From NCBI GenBank assembly GCA_016285615.1, contig JAEERB010000036.1, forward strand, positions 1 to 18,961: DNA of 18,961 bases, in the 5' to 3' direction. The stretch comes from Bacteroidales bacterium (GTDB lineage Bacteria; Bacteroidota; Bacteroidia; Bacteroidales; WCHB1-69). How positions within the stretch are numbered: the first letter of the stretch is position 1; every line of letters begins with the position of its first letter. Shown piece by piece: positions 7,407 through 12,542 of this stretch. The position numbers were made by a program, and so were the translations under genes. Under the pieces are notes generated by a model. That model searched no databases and had not been told where the DNA came from. It worked only from the letters and a program-made list of their open reading frames with translations.

Positions 7407-7826
7407 ATGTCAGAAAATACAGTACAACAGGAAAATCCCGTGGAGGCACGGAGCATAACCATTGATGGAACAACCTATCTGTTTAAGGATGAAGTAGCAA
7501 GGGGAAGGATAGAGGATTCGGTGGGCATAGCTTACACAAACCTCGGAATACAGAGCGAATCTGTGAATCTGACTTTCCCGGCCACACAAAGGGCATATCA
7601 GGAACTGGATACCAATGGCGATATAACTGTGAACATCACTGCCGAAAATACAGGTGAGAACTGCCTGTTGGTAAACAATACTGGTTCTTCGGACATAGAG
7701 GTCTCGATAGGGCAGGTGAACCAGTTGGAGCAATCAGCAGTGAAAAAGCCCGAGGACGGTATTGTGGTGCCAGCAGGCGGCTCGACCGAAATATGGATTA
7801 CGGTGTTTGCCAACCGTGCGGTAGTG
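7407..7826 (+). repeat. Direct repeat, copy 2: headpiece coding segment
   Basis: Second copy of the 420-bp headpiece repeat; see 5939-6358. Recombination between the copies would delete 1468 bp and leave one short gene with its ATGA coupling to the downstream gene intact. Confidence 0.9.
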
Positions 7827-7832
7827 ATATGA
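7407..7832 (+). CDS. Headpiece-only paralogue of the LRR protein
   Basis: A 141-residue protein almost identical to residues 1-140 of the preceding protein (differences at 30, 33, 37, 41, 48, 51, 54, 72, 110 and 114), with no linker or LRRs. Homology stops exactly at FANRAVV; one Ile codon and TGA follow. Its stop overlaps the next start in an ATGA (7829-7832), a sign of translational coupling, so this short form may be the original neighbour of the downstream gene, with the LRR version derived by duplication and fusion. Alternatively it is a truncated remnant. The ATG at 7407 corresponds to the paralogue's start; an upstream in-frame extension reads through the end of the LRR gene in another frame and is rejected. 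The headpiece may be a virion-binding anchor. Confidence 0.7.
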   Translation: MSENTVQQENPVEARSITIDGTTYLFKDEVARGRIEDSVGIAYTNLGIQSESVNLTFPATQRAYQELDTNGDITVNITAENTGENCLLVNNTGSSDIEVSIGQVNQLEQSAVKKPEDGIVVPAGGSTEIWITVFANRAVVI

Positions 7833-8689
7833 ATACGCTTGAATACGAGTATGACGGTGAGCGTCACGAGGTGAAGTTGCCGTCGTCGTTTGCCGATTTG
7901 AGTGGAGACCAGTTAGTGGCCGCGGTGCGTCTGATGGACGGGGAGGAGGAGGCGCTGCGGGTGCTGACTGGTTTGCCGGAGGATGTGTGGGATGAACTGT
8001 CGGCATTCCAGCGGTACAGTATCTGTGAGTTGTTTGAGTGGATGTTGCGCCCGGATCCGGGTAAACTTAAATTCAGAGAGTGGAAGATACCGACCTTGGA
8101 TGTGGATGGTGAGGTGTGGTACGGTCCGATGAGCAATATGGCCAATATAACGTGGGGCGAGTTTGTGTATGCCGACCAGTGTATGATGCAAGGCTATTAC
8201 AGGGCCGTGGTAGCGGCGCTGTTTCGCCAGGAGCGAAAGGGTTATGACGGGGAGACGGACCGCAGGGTGCCGTTTACAACATACGGGACGACACGCAGGT
8301 TTGAGCGGCTGGCAGTGGTGGCTTCGGCAAGCTCAGCCACCGGGAAGGATGCGAATGATGGAGGTTCCGCCTTGCGGCGGAATGGAGGCATATCGGCGAT
8401 GGAGATGGCGGTGATATTGAATTACAGGGCTGTGAGGGCTGCTTCGCTGGAGGCGACTTATACGGAGATATTCCCATACCACGACGATAATACGGAGGCT
8501 GACGACGGGCCGAACGACAATCCGCTGGAGCCGGAAGAAACGGAGAAGGGGCAGTTTTCGTGGACGAATATCCATCGCAATTTGCTGGGCGACAATATAC
8601 AGGATGAGGAGAAGTTTCTGCAGCTGCCGGTGCATACAGTGCTTCACCGGCTGAACCAGCTGATAATTGACAATAAGAAGAGGAAATAA
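7829..8689 (+). CDS. Putative tail-assembly-chaperone-like phage protein
   Basis: A 286-residue acidic protein whose ATG overlaps the previous stop (ATGA), suggesting coupled translation. The N-terminus (EYEYDGERHEVKLPSSFADL, then a helix with LMDGEEEALRVLTGLPEDVW) resembles the pattern of siphophage tail assembly chaperones: a short beta segment, a weak LP.....L motif and a helix ending in LTGL. The middle has aromatic residues (MANITWGEFVYADQCMMQGYY), and the C-terminus is charged with a helical end. Around residues 177-186 an in-frame hairpin element encodes GGSALRRNGG (see separate repeat). I found no obvious slippery site at the 3' end. The chaperone call rests on pattern and position upstream of the tape measure gene, now separated from it by the accessory island. 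Confidence 0.45.
   Translation: MNTLEYEYDGERHEVKLPSSFADLSGDQLVAAVRLMDGEEEALRVLTGLPEDVWDELSAFQRYSICELFEWMLRPDPGKLKFREWKIPTLDVDGEVWYGPMSNMANITWGEFVYADQCMMQGYYRAVVAALFRQERKGYDGETDRRVPFTTYGTTRRFERLAVVASASSATGKDANDGGSALRRNGGISAMEMAVILNYRAVRAASLEATYTEIFPYHDDNTEADDGPNDNPLEPEETEKGQFSWTNIHRNLLGDNIQDEEKFLQLPVHTVLHRLNQLIIDNKKRK
8358..8388 (+). repeat. Hairpin repeat inside a coding sequence, flanked by ATGGAGG direct repeats
   Basis: The hairpin TTCCGCC-ttgc-GGCGGAA (8365-8382) is bracketed by identical 7-bp repeats ATGGAGG (8358-8364 and 8382-8388; the right copy overlaps the hairpin's last base). Period is 24 nt, which keeps the frame and would add eight codons. The right side GGCGGAATGGAG matches the right end of the intergenic hairpin at 16853-16875. 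Confidence 0.75.
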
Positions 8690-8691
8690 TT

Positions 8692-9150
8692 ATGGCAGAC
8701 GAGCATCTGATGACAGATGAGGAGTTCCGGGCGGCGGTGAAGCGCTGGTGCGACCGTGTGCGCAGCCAGGCAAAGGCGAACGCAGCGGGTTTTACCAAGG
8801 GCAAGAAGAGACCGCATACCTATACCAGCGGACGCTATGCGGGCAAGACCGAATACAAGCTGAAGGATAAGGTGGGCTACCTTGTGAAGAACAAGATGGG
8901 CGATGTGGACCACATCAGCTTCAGAATACCTGTGCACGGCATCTTCAGGGAGTACGGCGTGGGCAACGGCCAGCCGCGGAACGGCACGGCGACGAAGAGC
9001 GGCAGGACCGCTTCGGGGCGCACTTATATAAAACGGAGCATGAGCGACTGGATCCATAACCCCATAGAGAGCGGGCTGGATGCCTTCGGCGACTTGGTGG
9101 CCGATTATTATGGCGATAAAATGTTGGTGAATTTCAGAAAGTTAGAATAA
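8692..9150 (+). CDS. Putative HK97 gp10-like tail-completion (neck) protein
   Basis: A 152-residue basic protein. The region with VHGIFREYGVGNGQPR (about 84-99), then a flexible Gly/Ser/Thr/Arg stretch and the ending YIKRSMSDWIHNPIESGLDAF recalls HK97 gp10-type tail-completion proteins, where a conserved aromatic/Glu-Tyr-Gly patch is followed by a terminal helix. Such proteins join the head connector to the tail tube. The ATG lies 2 nt after the upstream stop, so it is in the same operon. After its stop the base composition changes to AT-rich and the accessory island begins. Assignment is by eye and moderate at best. Confidence 0.5.
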   Translation: MADEHLMTDEEFRAAVKRWCDRVRSQAKANAAGFTKGKKRPHTYTSGRYAGKTEYKLKDKVGYLVKNKMGDVDHISFRIPVHGIFREYGVGNGQPRNGTATKSGRTASGRTYIKRSMSDWIHNPIESGLDAFGDLVADYYGDKMLVNFRKLE

Positions 9151-9185
9151 AAACAGGCAAAAAATACAAAAAAATAAACTTATAG

Positions 9186-9216
9186 GTTGATTGTGTGAAA
9201 AAAAAGTGTATTTTTG
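9186..9216 (+). promoter_or_regulatory. Bacteroidetes promoter of the first toxin-antitoxin-chaperone operon
   Basis: A -33-like GTTG (9186-9189) is 19 nt from an exact -7 box TATTTTTG (9209-9216). Transcription would begin near 9222-9224, about 10 nt before the GTG at 9232. The box lies downstream of the tail-completion gene in an AT-rich gap of about 80 nt, so the operon can be read independently of the late structural transcript. Confidence 0.6.
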
Positions 9217-9231
9217 CCGAAAATTCTGACA

Positions 9232-9774
9232 GTGAAAGTTGACAGCAATCCCATAGTTGACAATAGACTGTATGCCTTTTGGTATGATGGTGATAATGGC
9301 AATATTTACGCCGTTGCCATGGAACAGTTGTATGATAGGGAATGGCTATGGAATTTCTTTAATAAGCACAAGAAAGATTTGGGCTATTTTAATGTGTCAG
9401 ATATTGAAGTTGCGATAGAACGCACGATAGATGACCTTGATAAGATTGAAGATTTGTTTTTTGATGAAACGAAAGACTTACGTCAATGTTTTCATAATCT
9501 GTCTGAAAAATGGAATGATCCATATTTCCAAAGAAGTAAACTGAAGTTATCCCATTTATCGTATATACACTATAGTAGTTGGGTTCGTTTTTATGCGATT
9601 GAAATAGAAGACGGCATATTTGTTTTGACAGGTGGAACAATCAAACTGACGGAAAATATGCAGGAACGAGAGCACACCAATAAAGAATTGAAGCGTTTGG
9701 AGGAGTGCAGAGATTATTTGGTGAATAATGGCATTTGCGATTACGCTGGTTTTAGAGAGTTTTTATGTGAATAA
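9232..9774 (+). CDS. Putative toxin of a toxin-antitoxin-chaperone system (RelE/HigB-like C-terminus)
   Basis: A 180-residue protein whose C-terminal half contains SSWVRFYAIEIEDGIFVLTGG then TIKLTENMQEREHT and a final helix. The strand-strand-G-x-K pattern recalls RelE/HigB-type ribosome-dependent mRNases, where a basic patch after the G in the last strands binds RNA; catalytic residues cannot be assigned by eye. The N-terminal ~90 residues are acidic and helical and longer than in typical HigB (about 90-120 residues). I believe similar proteins accompany XRE regulators in Bacteroidales. The start is uncertain: GTG at 9232 is favoured because the promoter's -7 box overlaps the alternative TTG at 9214. 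The next gene begins 10 nt after the stop. Role as toxin is inferred mainly from operon order. Confidence 0.6.
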   Translation: MKVDSNPIVDNRLYAFWYDGDNGNIYAVAMEQLYDREWLWNFFNKHKKDLGYFNVSDIEVAIERTIDDLDKIEDLFFDETKDLRQCFHNLSEKWNDPYFQRSKLKLSHLSYIHYSSWVRFYAIEIEDGIFVLTGGTIKLTENMQEREHTNKELKRLEECRDYLVNNGICDYAGFREFLCE

Positions 9775-9784
9775 ATATTTACCT

Positions 9785-10201
9785 ATGAATGCGTTAGAAA
9801 AATTAAAGCAAATCAGTGAGCCGGCGCCGGCTGATTGGCGTGAGCAAGCTCGGTGGAGGAAAGAAAACCGTGCCTGGCTCCGAAAATCGGGCAGGATTGC
9901 TGTGGCGGTTTTGGCGGCTCTGGATGCGACTGGTATGAGCCAGAAAGCGCTGGCAGAAAAGATGGGTGTGTCCCAGCAATACATTAGTAAGTTGGTGAAA
10001 GGCAGTGAGAATTTGTCATTGCAAACTATATGCAATTTGGAGGCCGCTCTTGGAGTTTCGTTGGTTGAGATACCTTTGTCACAGTTAACCCAATCCGTTG
10101 CCCCAAGAGAATATTATGAACCGAATTGGCAAAACTGTCAGGAAATCTTCTCAGAGGAGTCTGTACTGAATTGTTATGCAGAATCATATCAAGCCGCATA
10201 G
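9785..10201 (+). CDS. XRE-family HTH antitoxin with C-terminal extension
   Basis: A 138-residue DNA-binding protein. A Cro/C1-type helix-turn-helix covers residues about 46-90 (GMSQKALAEKMGVSQQYISK, then LSLQTICNLEAALGV), preceded by a basic Trp/Arg-rich N-terminal region (DWREQARWRKENRAWLRKSG) of the kind seen in HigA-like antitoxins. It would bind and neutralise the upstream toxin and repress the promoter at 9186-9216. The tail after the HTH (residues about 105-138) is rich in Tyr, Trp, Phe and acidic residues (PREYYEPNWQNCQEIF) and matches what is expected of a chaperone-addiction segment handled by the SecB-like protein. The ATG at 9785 is chosen over an in-frame ATG at 9728 that overlaps the toxin gene. 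The chaperone gene follows after 2 nt. Confidence 0.75.
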   Translation: MNALEKLKQISEPAPADWREQARWRKENRAWLRKSGRIAVAVLAALDATGMSQKALAEKMGVSQQYISKLVKGSENLSLQTICNLEAALGVSLVEIPLSQLTQSVAPREYYEPNWQNCQEIFSEESVLNCYAESYQAA

Positions 10202-10203
10202 TT

Positions 10204-10623
10204 ATGGAAAATATTGCTTTTTTTATGAATCAGATTTCGGTAAACCAGTTTGCCATATTAGGAAAGGAAGTTCCGAATGAAGATATTACAATGGATTTGA
10301 GTATCCAGTTCAAAACAGATAAGGAAAATCGCTGTATAGCAATGGTGCTGCTGGTTAAGTATCTGAAAGATGCGGATTTGTTGCTTATGCTTGAATTGCT
10401 GTGCGGTTTTAAGGTTAAACCAGAAGACTGGGACGCTTGCATCAACGGAGATAACTTAGTGTTTCCACAGAAATTTTTAAGACATATAGCCGTGCATACG
10501 GTTGGAACGGCCAGAGGAGTGCTTTATTGCAAGACTGAAAACACACCGTTCAATGTGTTTATTCTGCCACCAATCAATGTGGATAAAATGATTAACCAGG
10601 ATCTGATTGTGCCTTTGCACTAA
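10204..10623 (+). CDS. SecB-like chaperone of the toxin-antitoxin-chaperone operon
   Basis: A 139-residue protein with the SecB-fold signature in its C-terminal half: FPQKFLRHIAVHTVGTARG (about 87-105) then FNVFILPPINV (about 116-126), corresponding to SecB's conserved helix-strand region ending in P-(V/I)-N. The N-terminal half has alternating strands (ISVNQFAIL, ITMDLSIQF). SecB-like proteins beside toxin-antitoxin pairs protect the antitoxin and link toxin release to chaperone occupancy; the best known case is the HigBA-SecB system of Mycobacterium tuberculosis. The 2-nt gap to the antitoxin stop indicates one transcript. It is unlikely to be a housekeeping SecB, since it is phage-encoded and in this operon. 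It differs strongly from the second SecB-like protein in the window. Confidence 0.75.
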   Translation: MENIAFFMNQISVNQFAILGKEVPNEDITMDLSIQFKTDKENRCIAMVLLVKYLKDADLLLMLELLCGFKVKPEDWDACINGDNLVFPQKFLRHIAVHTVGTARGVLYCKTENTPFNVFILPPINVDKMINQDLIVPLH

Positions 10624-10636
10624 AATGTTGTCATTT

Positions 10637-10664
10637 TTTAACACGACCCTCATTTCGTGTTAAA
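10637..10664 (+). terminator. Hairpin after the first SecB-like gene, possible terminator
   Basis: Perfect inverted repeat TTTAACACGA / TCGTGTTAAA with loop ccctcatt, beginning 14 nt after the stop and followed by TTTCTT. The stem is AT-rich at its base, so efficiency is doubtful. The matching part of spacer B keeps the loop sequence but has lost most of the pairing. Confidence 0.5.
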
Positions 10665-10789
10665 TTTCTTCCGAAATTTTGACATGAAGTGCTGTCCTGA
10701 TGACTCAAGACGCCATCAAATTGAGTTGGTTTGATGTGTGAAACTGCCTGCCAGAGCGAAAATGCGAAAAAAGTGATTTTTTTGTCGCA

Positions 10790-10828
10790 TTTGTATGATA
10801 CAGAAAATGAAATATTTTTGTATTTTTG
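10790..10828 (+). promoter_or_regulatory. Promoter of the second chaperone operon, tandem -7 boxes
   Basis: TTTG (10790-10793), 19 nt, then TATTTTTG (10813-10820), an exact match to the Bacteroidetes -33/-7 pattern. A second TATTTTTG follows immediately (10821-10828). Transcription from the first box would begin near 10827, about 14 nt before the ATG at 10841. Confidence 0.65.
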
Positions 10829-10840
10829 CAAACCTTAATT

Positions 10841-11266
10841 ATGCAGCGTGCCATGCAAATTAGTCCACTGAAAAACAAGTCAGAGATGCTTGTAGAGGCA
10901 GCGAATCTGTTGCACGATAAATGTTTATACCCTGCTGTTGCTCATGCTGCTTACTATAGTTGTTACCAAATGTTGAGATACATTTGGCTATACTCGATGA
11001 AGAAATCGCAAGAAGAGTTGGATTCAAATACAAGTCAGGCGCGTATAGGCTCTCATGAGGTTTTGTTGAATGAAGTCGTGAATTTTATTAATGCCAAGCA
11101 GTGTAAAACTTCGAGAGAAGATGCCCGATGCTTGCGAAATGAAATCCCGCAACTAAAACGACTCCGCACTGATGCTGATTATAGCGATGCTACTTTTGAT
11201 ATTGAGAAGAGTAGGAATTCGTTAGACTTGTCTAACAAGTTGATGCCCATTTTAAAGAAGTACTAA
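10841..11266 (+). CDS. HEPN-domain protein (UPF0332-like), putative toxin of the second chaperone operon
   Basis: A 141-residue helical protein. The segment AVAHAAYYSCYQMLRYI (about 32-48) matches the paired-Tyr helix of small HEPN proteins, followed by GSHEVLLNEVVNFI (about 70-83) and the late helix RLRTDADYSDATFDIE (about 107-122), which resembles the R..ADY motif of UPF0332-type HEPN proteins. HEPN domains are often RNases or nucleotide-transfer targets in toxin-antitoxin and defence systems. The classic Rx4-6H RNase motif is not evident; the closest is R68-IGS-H72. I use the ATG at 10841 (another at 10853). The next gene starts 7 nt after the stop. Function as the toxin is inferred from fold and operon position. 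Confidence 0.7.
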   Translation: MQRAMQISPLKNKSEMLVEAANLLHDKCLYPAVAHAAYYSCYQMLRYIWLYSMKKSQEELDSNTSQARIGSHEVLLNEVVNFINAKQCKTSREDARCLRNEIPQLKRLRTDADYSDATFDIEKSRNSLDLSNKLMPILKKY

Positions 11267-11273
11267 TATAATA

Positions 11274-11723
11274 ATGGAAGCGAAAGATTTTATATACGAA
11301 GAATTGAATGAGTTTATCAAACGTTTCCCTAAAACACGTATTCGTTATGAATACGATAAAAATGCATTGGTGCATGTCGTAGAGGTGCTGCCTAATGAAG
11401 TGTATCATTTAGACAGTGATTACATTCAATGGGAAGATGATTTATATAATCGTTTTGTGTCTCAATTTCCCTTGGAAAATATATGTTTCATTTCGGATGA
11501 TGCAATAGTTGGAATTGACAGTCCTGAATTGATGATGGAAGGACTGGAATATGCACCTATTACTTGTGTGTGGGAAACTAAGAACATCCTGAATACCAAG
11601 ATTGTAAAGACATTAAATGATTGTTTTGAGATGCCATTTCCTGCCGAAATGGAGGAATATAAGATTGATTTTGTTGAGGGAGCCTCCCCCTATATCGAAA
11701 GTGAAATTCTAATAGCGGCATAA
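11274..11723 (+). CDS. Unknown middle protein of the HEPN operon, antitoxin candidate
   Basis: A 149-residue strongly acidic protein with no HTH, no nucleotidyltransferase GS...DxD motif and no membrane segment. Visible stretches are IRYEYDKNALVHVVEVLPNE (about 22-41), a helix ending in FVSQFPLENICFISDDAIVGI (about 63-83) and a hydrophobic, acidic tail (MPFPAEMEEYKIDF, then a short helix to the end). I recall proteins of this pattern beside HEPN genes in Bacteroidales but know no function. Its place between a HEPN gene and a SecB-like gene makes it the antitoxin candidate, with the tail as a possible chaperone-dependent segment. It lies 7 nt after the HEPN stop and 2 nt before the chaperone gene. 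Confidence 0.6.
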   Translation: MEAKDFIYEELNEFIKRFPKTRIRYEYDKNALVHVVEVLPNEVYHLDSDYIQWEDDLYNRFVSQFPLENICFISDDAIVGIDSPELMMEGLEYAPITCVWETKNILNTKIVKTLNDCFEMPFPAEMEEYKIDFVEGASPYIESEILIAA

Positions 11724-11725
11724 TT

Positions 11726-12136
11726 ATGGATGAAATGAATAAAATGGAATCAGGTTTTAGAATTAATAATTTGCTTTTGCTTGAGAGCAATTTTCAGCGC
11801 ATAAATAATGTCCAGTTTAATCCTGATTCAGGATTAAATGTGGACATAAATTCAGAAGTAGGGGTCCAAGACAAATTTATTACTGTGGCAGAAACAGTTG
11901 TTGTGTCGCAAAAACATAACGAAATAGAACAATTTTCTTTCCATGTCCGGATGGTAGGCGTTTTTGAATGCGTAGGAGAAAGCCAACTGTCCGACTTTGA
12001 TGCTTTCGGGCGTGTTAATGGAGCGGCGATTATTTTTCCATATATTAGAGAGCATATAACGAATATGTCGTTGAAGGCGGGATTGCCCCCTGTTATTTTG
12101 CCTCCAGTAAATTTTACAAACTATAGGAAGAAATAG
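11726..12136 (+). CDS. Second SecB-like chaperone
   Basis: A 136-residue protein, closer to canonical SecB than the first: FSFHVRMVGVFE (about 70-81) corresponds to the central strands, and GAAIIFPYIREHITNMSL (about 99-116) then GLPPVILPPVNFTNY (about 119-133) match SecB's R-x-x-I-x-x-(L/M)...G-x-P-P-V/L-x-L-x-P-V-N-F signature. It would form a SecB-type holdase acting on the unstable partner encoded upstream, and may also bind phage or host clients. It starts 2 nt after the preceding stop, with several Met codons near the N-terminus (residues 1, 4, 7). It is not a recent duplicate of the 10204-10623 protein; only fold-level motifs are shared. Confidence 0.8.
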   Translation: MDEMNKMESGFRINNLLLLESNFQRINNVQFNPDSGLNVDINSEVGVQDKFITVAETVVVSQKHNEIEQFSFHVRMVGVFECVGESQLSDFDAFGRVNGAAIIFPYIREHITNMSLKAGLPPVILPPVNFTNYRKK

Positions 12137-12359
12137 CAGAAACATTTTTTTTACACGACCCTCATTCTTTGTTAATTTTCTTCCAAAATTTTGACATGAG
12201 TGAGGCCTTGGGCGGCACTGGAAGTTGTAAAACGGAGTTTTTGACCGGCGCGAAGACCGCTACCAGAGAGCAAATGCGAAAAAACGTACATTTTTTGTAT
12301 AATTTGTATGATACAAAAAATATTTTGCGTATATTTGAGAGTGAAAGGAGGATGCTAAA
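12137..12359. other. Spacer B after the second chaperone operon: diverged copy of spacer A
   Basis: Two blocks match spacer A: 12143-12199 (ACACGACCCTCATT core, then CTTCC and AAATTTTGACATGA) and 12256-12337 (CCAGAG, AAATGCGAAAAAA, TTTGTATGATACA). The region between them is less similar and more GC-rich than in A. The right end carries promoter boxes and the leader of the small peptide gene. A 56-codon open frame from 12196 crosses it and is not accepted as a gene. Confidence 0.7.
12303..12337 (+). promoter_or_regulatory. Promoter boxes for the small peptide gene
   Basis: An exact -7 box TATATTTG (12330-12337) aligns with the second -7 box of spacer A, and TTTG (12303-12306) aligns with its -33 box. 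The spacing here is 23 nt, longer than the usual 19-21, so strength is uncertain. The start codon follows 22 nt after the box. Confidence 0.45.
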
Positions 12360-12431
12360 ATGTTAGAACTCTTAGGAACCATATTATTAGTATTTATAGG
12401 ATATAAAATAGTCGATAAGTATAATGAGTAA
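12360..12431 (+). CDS. 23-residue hydrophobic membrane peptide with a strong ribosome binding site
   Basis: The ATG is preceded by AAAGGAGG (12344-12351) with an 8-nt spacer, by far the best Shine-Dalgarno sequence in the window. The peptide starts MLELLGTILLVFIGYKIV and ends DKYNE: one short hydrophobic helix with a charged C-terminus. It has its own promoter boxes upstream and a terminator at 12482-12516, so it looks like a separate transcription unit between the chaperone operon and the tape measure gene. Size and hydrophobicity fit a type I toxin-like peptide, a small membrane regulator or a superinfection-exclusion peptide; nothing in the sequence decides between them. It is below normal gene-calling length. 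Confidence 0.55.
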   Translation: MLELLGTILLVFIGYKIVDKYNE

Positions 12432-12477
12432 GTCTTACAGAAGTACTCTGTGAGAAATATAATTCTTCATAGACTTA
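12429..12477 (+). other. Nested RNA hairpin after the small peptide gene
   Basis: An outer stem TAAGTCT (12429-12435) / AGACTTA (12471-12477) encloses a hairpin CTTACAGA (12434-12441) / TCTGTGAG (12447-12454) with one G-U pair; the stems share two bases. The structure begins at the peptide's stop codon and lies just before the terminator. Confidence 0.5.
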
Positions 12478-12481
12478 AAAG

Positions 12482-12516
12482 AGGTGGACAAAACAACAAG
12501 ATGTCCGCCTTTTTTG
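12482..12516 (+). terminator. Rho-independent terminator
   Basis: Stem AGGTGGACA (12482-12490) / TGTCCGCCT (12502-12510) with one G-U pair, 11-nt loop, followed by a T-run to 12515. This is the clearest terminator in the window. It closes the accessory island and isolates the tape measure gene from upstream transcription. Confidence 0.85.
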
Positions 12517-12542
12517 TTCCAACCAATTCCATAATGTCTATT

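Larger units (their letters stand above)
10624..10840. other. Spacer A between the two chaperone operons: diverged repeat with hairpins and promoter
   Basis: No gene is seen. Two blocks, 10632-10687 and 10746-10828, match spacer B (12143-12199 and 12256-12337). Block 1 holds a perfect 10-bp hairpin and a second inverted repeat AAATTTC/GAAATTT (10662-10679). Between the blocks lie two interleaved complementary pairs, ACTCAA/TTGAGT (10703-10708, 10721-10726) and CATCAAA/TTTGATG (10714-10720, 10730-10736), which could form alternative helices or a pseudoknot. The right end is a promoter. Confidence 0.7.

Noticed and set aside
8640..8695. Programmed frameshift joining the chaperone-like gene to the next gene, as in many tail assembly chaperones
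   Set aside because: No canonical slippery heptamer was found near the 3' end, and the next gene has its own well-placed ATG and a different protein pattern.
9214..9231. TTG at 9214 as start of the putative toxin
   Set aside because: It overlaps the -7 box TATTTTTG, so it would lie upstream of the expected transcription start; the GTG at 9232 is preferred but not proven.
10684..10734. 16-codon open frame in spacer A beginning at the ATG of GACATGA
   Set aside because: No ribosome binding site, and the counterpart in spacer B encodes an unrelated peptide.
12196..12366. 56-codon open frame on the + strand crossing spacer B
   Set aside because: It overlaps the promoter boxes, the RBS and the start of the peptide gene, lies within the spacer repeat, and the matching part of spacer A is closed after 16 codons. 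I vaguely recall similar short predicted products in Bacteroides genomes, more likely a dispersed repeat than a protein.
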